Assembly: GCA_029262695.1 (NCBI GenBank)
Contig: JAJCYV010000039.1
Coordinates: 1-60,210 of the forward strand
Length of the DNA: 60,210 nucleotides
DNA from: Chloroflexota bacterium
GTDB taxonomy: Bacteria > Chloroflexota > Dehalococcoidia > SM23-28-2 > RBG-16-64-32
Direction: 5' to 3'
How positions within the stretch are numbered: the first letter of the stretch is position 1; every line of letters starts with the position of its first letter. Positions 53,110-60,210 of the stretch are shown piece by piece. The notes beneath the pieces are model-generated. The model ran no database searches. It saw only the letters and a program-made list of their open reading frames with translations, and was not told where the DNA came from. The position numbers were made by a program, and so were the translations under genes.

Positions 53110-54231
53110 CTACTCGAAGAGGCTTCCGCCGCTGATGAGCCTGGCGACGTCGAAGTAGGTCACTACGACTGCCATGGTCAGGATAAGCGCCAGCCCAATA
53201 AGATGCACGAGGGCTTCCTTCTCCGGCGCGATCCGTTTGCCCCTCCGCGCCACCTCAAGCAGCACGAAGGCGGTACGACCTCCGTCCAGCATCGGCAACG
53301 GCAGCATGTTGATGATCCCGAGGTTGATCGAGAGCAGAGCCGCCAACTCCAGGATCGGTGTCCACCCCGACTCTTCCACCACCTCGCCCGTCGCCTGCGC
53401 GATGCCGACCGGGCCGGCGAGGTCCGGGCCGCTGCCGCCCTTGAACATCATGATCACTTGGTTGCGGGCCAGCGTTAGCGTGTCCCACGTCGCCGTCCAG
53501 CCTTTGGGGAACGACTCGAAAAAGCCGTACTTCTCCGTCTCATAGCACTGATCGGGTCGCCCCTCCCCCTGGCAGACCGCCGATCCCGCCACAAGGTTGT
53601 GGATACGGATTCCCGTCGGGCCCTGCCCGTCTGGTGGCGTCCAGCGTGCCTCCACCGGCACTTCCACGATGCCGCTCCCGCCGCCGAAGAAGTCGCGCTG
53701 TACCTCGAAGTCCAGCGTGTCCCCGAGGTTGAGCCGGATCACGCGGCTGGCGTCGACGGTGTTCTTGATCTCCTTGCCGTCGATCGTGACAATCTCGTCT
53801 CCGGCGAGCAGGCCCGCCGCTTCCGCCGGCGAGTTCTCCTCCACGACGTCGATCACCACGGGCCCGACCGGCGCTTGCCGCGGCAGCATGAAGAGGATGG
53901 CGAACAGCAGGACGGGCAGCGCGAAGTTCATCGCGGAGCCCGACGCGAGGACGATGATCCGTTTCCAGGCGGCCTGCGCGGCCAGACTCTGCGGGTCATC
54001 CGGGTCTTCTTCGCCCAGCAGGCGCACGAAGCCGCCCAGCGGCAGCCAGTTGATCGAGTAGATCGTGTCGCGCCAGGTGAAGCCCCAGGCGCGCGGCGGA
54101 TAGCCGATGCCCGCCTCCAGCACCTTGATGCCGAACATCTTGGCCGTGAAGTAGTGGCCCAGCTCGTGGATGATGATCAGCACCATGAGCATCCCGACGA
54201 ACGGCAGGATGTAGTTCAGCAGGATATCCAT
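53110..54231 (-). CDS. rseP: Site-2 protease RseP (M50)
   Basis: Membrane-embedded zinc protease for regulated intramembrane cleavage. The 373-residue protein has HELGH in the first helix region (residue about 22-26), one PDZ domain (about 130-205, AGLLAGDEIVTIDGKEI) and the NMLPLPMLDGGR motif (third ligand Asp) in a late helix. Start ATG 54231. It sits between dxr and ispG as in many bacteria. A sigma-factor or signal-peptide substrate is expected but not identifiable. Confidence 0.95.
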   Translation of the reverse strand: MDILLNYILPFVGMLMVLIIIHELGHYFTAKMFGIKVLEAGIGYPPRAWGFTWRDTIYSINWLPLGGFVRLLGEEDPDDPQSLAAQAAWKRIIVLASGSAMNFALPVLLFAILFMLPRQAPVGPVVIDVVEENSPAEAAGLLAGDEIVTIDGKEIKNTVDASRVIRLNLGDTLDFEVQRDFFGGGSGIVEVPVEARWTPPDGQGPTGIRIHNLVAGSAVCQGEGRPDQCYETEKYGFFESFPKGWTATWDTLTLARNQVIMMFKGGSGPDLAGPVGIAQATGEVVEESGWTPILELAALLSINLGIINMLPLPMLDGGRTAFVLLEVARRGKRIAPEKEALVHLIGLALILTMAVVVTYFDVARLISGGSLFE

Positions 54232-54304
54232 ATATCTACTCTAGTACGCCTCTCGCTAGGAACAACGTTGCTTCACTCTATACGATCTTGCTCCGGCCCC
54301 GGTC

Positions 54305-55459
54305 TTACGCCTTCGCCCGCACCCAGTCCTCGGCGAAAGCGCGCGCCCGTCGGTCCGCTTCCACCACTTCTTCCAGCGACGGGTCCGCGACGTGGCGGTC
54401 GGCGGAGACGGTGTCCTCGATCGCCCGCGGGATGTCGGCGAAACCGATGTGCCCCGTGATGAAGTGGCCGACGGCGACCTCATCGGCGGCCGCCAGCGCC
54501 GCCGGCGCCGTGCCGCCGCGCCGTCCCGCCTCCAGCGCCAGCGCCAGGCATGGGTAGCGGTTTGCGGTCGGGATTCCGAACGTCAGCGTACCGAGCGTTT
54601 TCAGGTCCAGACGGGGCACGCCCGCGCCGGGAAGGCGGTCGGGGTAAGTCAGTGCGCACTGTATTGGAAGACGCATGTCCGGTACCCCCAGTTGCGCCTT
54701 TACCGAGCCGTCGATGAACTCTACGAGCGAGTGGATGATGCTCTCGCGGTGCAGGAGCACATCGATCCGCTCGTACGGAATGTCGAACAGCCAGCGTGCC
54801 TCGATGCACTCCAGGCCCTTGTTCAGGAGCGTCGCGCTGTCAACCGTCACCTTCTTGCCCATCTGCCAGTTCGGATGGCGCAGCGCTTGCTCCGCCGTTA
54901 CGCGTTCCAGCTCATCCGGCGGCACGTCGCGCAGGGCGCCGCCGGAGGCCGTGATGATCAACCGGTCGACGGACTCCGAAGCCTCACCCCACAGGCACTG
55001 CCAGATCGCCGAATGCTCCGAGTCCACCGGCCGCAGATCGGCGCCGTGCCGCCGCGCCTCCTCCGTCACGATCTGGCCGGCCATCACCAGCACTTCCTTG
55101 TTCGCGATGGCGATCGCCTTGCCCGCGCGCGCCGCCGCCAGCGATGGCCCGAGCCCCGCCGCGCCCACCGTCCCCACGACGACGACGTCGACGTCCGGGT
55201 GCGCGGCCATCTCTTCCATGTCCGCCCACTCGGCTCTGAGTGGCCCGCTGCCGATCCGCTCGCGAAGGTAGTCCGCCTCGCGGTCGGAGCAGATCAGCGC
55301 CGGCTGGAACTCGCTCGCCTGCTCCTCCAGCAGCGTGACGTTGCGTCCAGCGCTCAGCGCGACGACGCGGAAACGGTCCGGGAGAGCGCGCATGACGTCC
55401 AGCGTCTGCCGGCCGATGGAGCCGGTAGAGCCGAGAATAGCGACGCCGGTGGGTCTCAT
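54305..55459 (-). CDS. dxr: 1-deoxy-D-xylulose-5-phosphate reductoisomerase
   Basis: Second MEP-pathway enzyme, NADPH-dependent. The 384-residue protein begins MRPTGVAILGSTGSIG (NADPH site) and has ANKEVLVMAG, PVDSEHSAIWQC, SASGG-like SGGALRD and NKGLECIEARWLF metal/substrate motifs. Length normal. Upstream of the ATG there is no SD, but two short GGGTC/GACCC hairpins lie between cdsA and dxr. Confidence 0.97.
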   Translation of the reverse strand: MRPTGVAILGSTGSIGRQTLDVMRALPDRFRVVALSAGRNVTLLEEQASEFQPALICSDREADYLRERIGSGPLRAEWADMEEMAAHPDVDVVVVGTVGAAGLGPSLAAARAGKAIAIANKEVLVMAGQIVTEEARRHGADLRPVDSEHSAIWQCLWGEASESVDRLIITASGGALRDVPPDELERVTAEQALRHPNWQMGKKVTVDSATLLNKGLECIEARWLFDIPYERIDVLLHRESIIHSLVEFIDGSVKAQLGVPDMRLPIQCALTYPDRLPGAGVPRLDLKTLGTLTFGIPTANRYPCLALALEAGRRGGTAPAALAAADEVAVGHFITGHIGFADIPRAIEDTVSADRHVADPSLEEVVEADRRARAFAEDWVRAKA

Positions 55460-55514
55460 TGCGAGGTGGGAAGAGGTTGGCGCGAGAATCGGGTCTTAGG
55501 GCGACCCGGACGGG

Positions 55515-56330
55515 TCAAAGAACGACCCATATCGCGAAATAGTATACCAGAGGCACCGTGAACAGCAGCGAATCCAGCCGGTCCAGGAAGCCGCCGTGAC
55601 CGGGCACAAGCTCGCTCGTGTCTTTGACGCCGGCGCCGCGCTTGATGTGCGATTCGACAAGGTCGCCGAGCACTGCCGCCGTCGGCAGCACCGCCCCGAG
55701 GAGAGCCGCCTCGCCTATCGACATTGGCAAGTCGAGCACCTCGGCGATCACGATCACGCTGGCGAGGCCGCCGGCGAGGCCCGCGGCTGTCCCCTCCAGC
55801 GTCTTGCCCGGGCTGATGCGCGGCGCTATCTTCCTCCGCCCGATCAGTCGGCCCACACCGTACGCGAACGTATCCGTCGCCCACGTCCCCAGGATCGCCA
55901 GGAACACCCACTTGCCGTCCCCGTCTAGGTCGCGAAGTGGGACGAAATGCGCGCCGAGGAAGCCGATGTAGGCGACGGCTACTGGAACGCTCATCCAGGC
56001 AAATCTGCGGTACGACAGAGGCCGGTTCCGGACTATTGTGGAGACTAGGTAGAGAGCGATGATGCCGCAGATCACACCAATCTCATCGTCTAGTCGACCC
56101 GCCCGCGACACGATCAGGGCGATCCACGCTATCGCCAGAAGCTGCCAGAGAGTTGGTCTCCAGAATGGCCTGGTCAGGCCCTCGTGAGTCGACACTATTG
56201 CGCAGAACTCGAATGCGGCGACCGCGAGGATGATCGCGACAACAATATCGTAAACGGTGCCGCCGAGCAGGATGAGTCCCGCGATTACCGGTATGCCTAT
56301 GGCCGCTGTGATCAGCCGCTGCGCGAGCAT
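55515..56330 (-). CDS. cdsA: Phosphatidate cytidylyltransferase CdsA
   Basis: Makes CDP-diacylglycerol for phospholipid synthesis in the membrane. The 271-residue protein has about seven helices, PGKTLEGTAAG and the CDP-transferase signature SHIKRGAGVKDTSELVPGHGG plus LDRLD. It starts 9 bp after the uppS stop region, consistent with the conserved uppS-cdsA-dxr order. Confidence 0.96.
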   Translation of the reverse strand: MLAQRLITAAIGIPVIAGLILLGGTVYDIVVAIILAVAAFEFCAIVSTHEGLTRPFWRPTLWQLLAIAWIALIVSRAGRLDDEIGVICGIIALYLVSTIVRNRPLSYRRFAWMSVPVAVAYIGFLGAHFVPLRDLDGDGKWVFLAILGTWATDTFAYGVGRLIGRRKIAPRISPGKTLEGTAAGLAGGLASVIVIAEVLDLPMSIGEAALLGAVLPTAAVLGDLVESHIKRGAGVKDTSELVPGHGGFLDRLDSLLFTVPLVYYFAIWVVL

Positions 56331-56339
56331 GCCGCGCGG

Positions 56340-57182
56340 TTACGCCCCGTTGTGGACGTTCTGGTAGGGCGACGCCGCCCCGTTGGTATGAGCGTGTCCG
56401 TTTGAAGCCGCCGCGTCGGTCTCGTCCGGCAGGAGGCTGCCGAAGCGTCGCCGCCGGAGGCCGTAGGCGGTCAGGACGTCGTCCACGTGCTTCACGCCGA
56501 AGTCCGGCCAGTAGTCGTCCACGAAGAAAAGCTCCGAATACGCCCCCTGCCAGAGCAGGAAGTTGGAGATACGCACCTCGCCGGCCGTGCGGATGATCAG
56601 GTCGGGGTCGGGCAGGCTGTTCGTGAAGAGGTAGCGGGAGAAGAGCGCATCGTCGATCTTCTCCGCCGGAACGCCGTCCGCGACGATCGCCCTCACGGCC
56701 TCCAGTATCTCCGCCCGGCCCCCGTAGTTGAATGCGATCGCGAGCGTCATGCCGTCGTTGTGCTTCGTCAGTTCGATCGCCTCGCGCACCTGCTTCTGCA
56801 GGCCCTCCGTCAGCGGCGAAAGGTCTCCCAGGTGTACGAGCCTGATTCCGTTCTCGTGCAGGTTCCCCAGTTCGCGCTTGAGGAACATCGAAAGCAGGCG
56901 CATCAGTCCCCGCACTTCGTAGCGCGGGCGGTCCCAGTTCTCCGTCGAAAAGGCGTACAGCGTCAGGTACGAAACGCCGTAGTCACTGAAGCGTTCGATG
57001 ATCTGGCGGATGTTCTCCGTGCCGGCGCGGTGCCCGAAGAGCCGCGGCTTGCCCCGCTGTCGTGCCCAGCGGCCGTTGCCGTCCATGATAATGGCGACGT
57101 GCGGCGGTACCTGCTCCAGGAGTCGCAGCGGTGGCGCCTGTGGGGCCGTCTTCTTGCGGGGGAGACGAAGAGATGGGGCCAT
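56340..57182 (-). CDS. uppS: Isoprenyl (undecaprenyl) diphosphate synthase
   Basis: Makes the lipid carrier for cell-wall synthesis. The 280-residue protein has IIMDGNGRWARQRG, GHRAGTENIR, YAFSTENWDRP, FNYGGRAEIL and the terminal IRTAGEVRISNFLLWQ motif region. The ATG at 57182 is used; a TATACT box (57193-57198) lies 10 bp upstream, so the leader would be only a few nucleotides. A C-terminal Asn/Ala tail is extra to the core. Confidence 0.96.
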   Translation of the reverse strand: MAPSLRLPRKKTAPQAPPLRLLEQVPPHVAIIMDGNGRWARQRGKPRLFGHRAGTENIRQIIERFSDYGVSYLTLYAFSTENWDRPRYEVRGLMRLLSMFLKRELGNLHENGIRLVHLGDLSPLTEGLQKQVREAIELTKHNDGMTLAIAFNYGGRAEILEAVRAIVADGVPAEKIDDALFSRYLFTNSLPDPDLIIRTAGEVRISNFLLWQGAYSELFFVDDYWPDFGVKHVDDVLTAYGLRRRRFGSLLPDETDAAASNGHAHTNGAASPYQNVHNGA

Positions 57183-57234
57183 ATTTCTCACCAGTATAGA
57201 ACGTGAAAGGGTCAGCCGCGATTCGGCCTGCGGC

Positions 57235-57792
57235 TCAGACGGTCAGGACTTCCTGCTCTTTCTCCTCGCCTACCAGGTCTACCTCTGCGATGTGCTCATC
57301 CGTCACCTTCTGCAGGTCCACCTCAGAGCGGTGTAGCTCGTCCTGCGAAAGATCGTGGTCGTGCTCCAGCTTCCGCAGATGGTCGTGCACGTCGCGCCGC
57401 ACGTTGCGCACCGCCACGCGCGCGTCCTCGACTCTCGCGCGCACTTGCTTCGCCAGCTCCTTGCGCCGCTCCTCCGTTAGCGGCGGGATCGTCAGGCGGA
57501 TCACCTGGCCGTCGTTCGATGGCGTGAGGCCGATGTCCGACTTGAGGATCGACTTCTCGATGTCGCCGACTGCGCCCTTGTCGTAGGGTTGGATCAAGAT
57601 CATCTTCGGGTCCGGTGTGCTGATCGTGGCCAGCTGGTTCAGCGGGGTGGACGTGCCGTAGTAGTCGACCTTCACGTTTTCCACGATGCCAACGCTGGCG
57701 CGCCCGGTGCGCACTGCCGCCAGATCGTGTTGCAGCGCTTCGACCGCGCCGTGCATTCGCGATCTGGCATCGCCAAGCTGTTCTTGCGTCAT
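57235..57792 (-). CDS. frr: Ribosome recycling factor
   Basis: A 185-residue factor that splits post-termination ribosomes with EF-G. Typical segments: RTGRASVGIVENVKVDYYG, LNQLATISTPDPKMILIQPYD, IRLTIPPLTEERRKEL. Part of the pyrH-frr-uppS order. Confidence 0.97.
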   Translation of the reverse strand: MTQEQLGDARSRMHGAVEALQHDLAAVRTGRASVGIVENVKVDYYGTSTPLNQLATISTPDPKMILIQPYDKGAVGDIEKSILKSDIGLTPSNDGQVIRLTIPPLTEERRKELAKQVRARVEDARVAVRNVRRDVHDHLRKLEHDHDLSQDELHRSEVDLQKVTDEHIAEVDLVGEEKEQEVLTV

Positions 57793-57814
57793 CGTCCGTT
57801 CCTTTCACCCACGC

Positions 57815-58576
<762 letters not shown>

Positions 58577-58587
58577 GGCAGTAGGAG

Positions 58588-58604
58588 CCCCGGTTCAACC
58601 GGGG
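58588..58604 (-). other. Hairpin just upstream of pyrH
   Basis: CCCCGGTT / AACCGGGG with a 1-nt centre, ending 11 bp before the start codon region. It may hide the GGGG SD of pyrH. Confidence 0.6.
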
Positions 58605-58781
58605 GAACGCACTGTGCGCAGTCTACAGGCAGCGAGGTGCCGTTGGCCAGCCCATCAGCGGCCGGCTGTCAGCGGATTCTGGGGAAACGGATGAACGGAG
58701 CGACTGTTCGAGGACGCGTTCGCTTATCCGTTCCGCGAATCCGTTGACAGTCTACCCGGTGGGGCAGCGCGCTGACGTCGC

Positions 58782-59288
58782 CTACTCGGCGCCCAGCTCG
58801 AAGCGGGCGAAGCGCTTGATGCGGATGTTCTCGCCCGTCTTGGCGATCGCTTCCTTCACCAGATCGCCGATCGTCTTCGACTCGTCCCGCAGGTACGGCT
58901 GCTCCAGGAGGACGACAGCCTTCGGGTCCTCGTCGCTGTCCTCGGGCAGGTCTTCTATCGAGACGTACTTCGGCTGCGTGCCGCCGACCTGCAGGGCGAT
59001 CGCCGCGACCAGCTCTTTGAAGGCGTCGGTGCGCGCCACGAAGTCACTCTCGCAGTTGACCTCCACGAGCGCGCCGACGCGATGGTTGTGGTGGATGTAG
59101 GACTGGACGAGGCCTTCGGCGGTCTCGCGGCCCGCGCGCTTGGTGGCGGCGGCAAACCCGGCCTCGTTGAGGATCGTCTTCGCCTTTTCGATGTCGCCTT
59201 CGGCCTTCTCGAGCGCCTTCTTGGAGTCGAGCATGCCGGCGCCCGTCTGTTCGCGCAGTTTCTTAACGTCTTCAGCGGAAATTGCCAT
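58782..59288 (-). CDS. tsf: Elongation factor Ts (short form)
   Basis: A 168-residue nucleotide exchange factor for EF-Tu. N-terminal MAISAEDVKKLREQTGAGMLDSK and KRAGRETAEGLV with CESDFVARTD are the Tu-binding core. It lacks the second subdomain and coiled-coil of the 280-residue E. coli form, as in Thermus and several other deep lineages. It follows rpsB by 36 bp. Confidence 0.97.
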   Translation of the reverse strand: MAISAEDVKKLREQTGAGMLDSKKALEKAEGDIEKAKTILNEAGFAAATKRAGRETAEGLVQSYIHHNHRVGALVEVNCESDFVARTDAFKELVAAIALQVGGTQPKYVSIEDLPEDSDEDPKAVVLLEQPYLRDESKTIGDLVKEAIAKTGENIRIKRFARFELGAE

Positions 59289-59324
59289 GTCAGGTGATGC
59301 TCCCGGGGAAACTAACTGGCTGGG

Positions 59325-60210
59325 TTACTCGGTCTTGCTGTCGTCCGCGGACGGGGCTGCTTCGGCTTCTTCCGCCTTCGCCTCGTTCGGGGCGGCTTCG
59401 GCCTTGCCCGCGGGCGTTTCTTCGGCGGCCGGTTGTTCGGCGGCTGCGGGCGCCTCGGCTGCGGGTTCCTCTGCTGCTGCGGGCGCTTCCTTCTCGGCGG
59501 CCGGTGCCGCGGTTTCCGCGGCAGGCGGCTCGGCCACCGGGGCCGGAGCGTCCGCCTCTGCTTCTGCCGCCGGCTTTTCGGCGTCAGCGGTGCCGGCTTC
59601 GGCGGCGGTCTCTGTGGCGCCCTCAGGGGTGGCGGCTTCGGTAGTGGCGGCCTCGGCAGCAGCGGCTTCGGCGGCGGCAGCCTCGGCGGCGGCAGCTTCG
59701 GCGGCCTCGGCAGCGGCAACTTCGGCGGCGGCCGCTTCCTCAGCGGCAGCGATGTCGGCCGGCGACTGCTCGTCCGGCGAGACGACGTAGCCCGTCTCCT
59801 TGTATGCGCTTACTTCGACGTCTTCGGCCTCAAGCGACGCCTGCTCGGCGAACTCGCGGGCCGTCAGGCCATCGAGTACGGAGTCGGCCATCAGGCTCGT
59901 GATCAGCTTGATGGAGCGGATCGCGTCGTCGTTGGAAGGGACCGGATAGTCGATGACGTCCGGGTCGCAGTTCGTGTCGACGAGCGAGACGATCGGCAGG
60001 TTGATGCGCAGCGCCTCGGCCACGGCGATGTACTCCTTCGTCGTATCGACCAGGAAGACCGCCGAAGGCAGCGCCGTCATCTCCTTGATCCCGCCCAGGT
60101 AGCGGTTCAGCCGGACGATCTCCTCTTCCAGCTTCAGGCGCTCCTTCTTCGGGTAGAACTCGAACTCGCCGCGCGCCTTGGCGTCTTCCATGCGCACGAG
60201 GTGGTCGATG
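59325..60210 (-). CDS. rpsB: 30S ribosomal protein S2, N-terminus outside window, long Ala/Glu-rich tail
   Basis: Small-subunit protein S2. The visible part has RLNRYLGGIKEMTALPSAVFLVD, EALRINLPIVSLVDTNCDPDVIDYPVPSNDDAIRSI (given as motifs) and ends with a tail of about 145 residues, nearly all Ala, Glu, Pro and Thr. The 5' end lies beyond position 60210. S2 normally ends soon after the DAIRSI/LITS region, so the tail is a large extra. Confidence 0.96.
   Translation of the reverse strand, partial: IDHLVRMEDAKARGEFEFYPKKERLKLEEEIVRLNRYLGGIKEMTALPSAVFLVDTTKEYIAVAEALRINLPIVSLVDTNCDPDVIDYPVPSNDDAIRSIKLITSLMADSVLDGLTAREFAEQASLEAEDVEVSAYKETGYVVSPDEQSPADIAAAEEAAAAEVAAAEAAEAAAAEAAAAEAAAAEAATTEAATPEGATETAAEAGTADAEKPAAEAEADAPAPVAEPPAAETAAPAAEKEAPAAAEEPAAEAPAAAEQPAAEETPAGKAEAAPNEAKAEEAEAAPSADDSKTE
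59340..59765 (-). repeat. Low-complexity Ala/Glu codon repeats in the rpsB tail
   Basis: Degenerate GCC/GCT-GAG triplet runs coding AEAAAAEAA-type sequence over about 140 residues. It may vary in length between strains and is hard to assemble. Confidence 0.85.

Overview
The window is GC-rich and densely coded. It looks like a piece of a bacterial chromosome from Chloroflexota, most likely a Dehalococcoidia-like lineage. That assignment is an inference from several traits: a CIRCE-controlled hrcA-grpE-dnaK operon, a short EF-Ts, a nickel superoxide dismutase, MEP-pathway isoprenoid genes, many Thr/Pro-linked secreted proteins, and frequent TTG/GTG starts. No tRNA, rRNA, CRISPR array or transposase was seen.

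Layout. 0-3 kb (minus): heat-shock operon hrcA-grpE-dnaK. 3.1-7.7 kb: a secreted protein with dockerin-like modules, a small membrane protein with an MBL-fold hydrolase, an SGNH hydrolase and a LysM/M23 peptidase. 8-13.2 kb: rho, a DUF2269-type membrane protein, pyrG and an M16 peptidase. 13.2-16.1 kb: a long leader region, then a SipW export locus (TasA-like substrate, SipW-type signal peptidase, acidic repeat substrate). 16.4-18.6 kb: enoyl-CoA hydratase, PRC-barrel protein, lipoprotein. 18.6-30.4 kb: a phage-derived structural module (scaffold-like, major capsid, spike/fibre, adaptor, tail tip) behind a promoter with a GAAC-N4-GTTC SOS box. It is split after its first gene by two minus-strand surface-protein genes whose edges carry matching repeats. 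30.4-34 kb: alpha/beta hydrolase, amidase, ruvB. 34-39.5 kb: palindromic 42-bp repeats and three more dockerin-module exoproteins. 39.5-47.7 kb: NuoG/NuoI-like pair, marR-MMPL efflux operon, divergent sodN/sodX. 47.8-51.8 kb: a large surface/membrane protein and a PD-(D/E)XK-type protein. 51.8-60.2 kb (minus): the conserved cluster rpsB-tsf-pyrH-frr-uppS-cdsA-dxr-rseP-ispG.

The most unusual theme is extracellular. Five secreted proteins end in dockerin-like calcium-loop modules. One of them, a 1540-residue HEXXH metalloprotease, also carries a segment resembling a cohesin domain. With the LPXTG protein and the SipW locus, this suggests a surface assembly or sorting system not usually described in this phylum. 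The second theme is the SOS-boxed capsid module without packaging genes, carrying repeat-bounded cargo cassettes.

Start codons matter here. Several genes clearly begin at TTG or GTG. ruvB and ispG have no ATG/GTG/TTG where homology says they should begin, so simple gene callers will truncate them.
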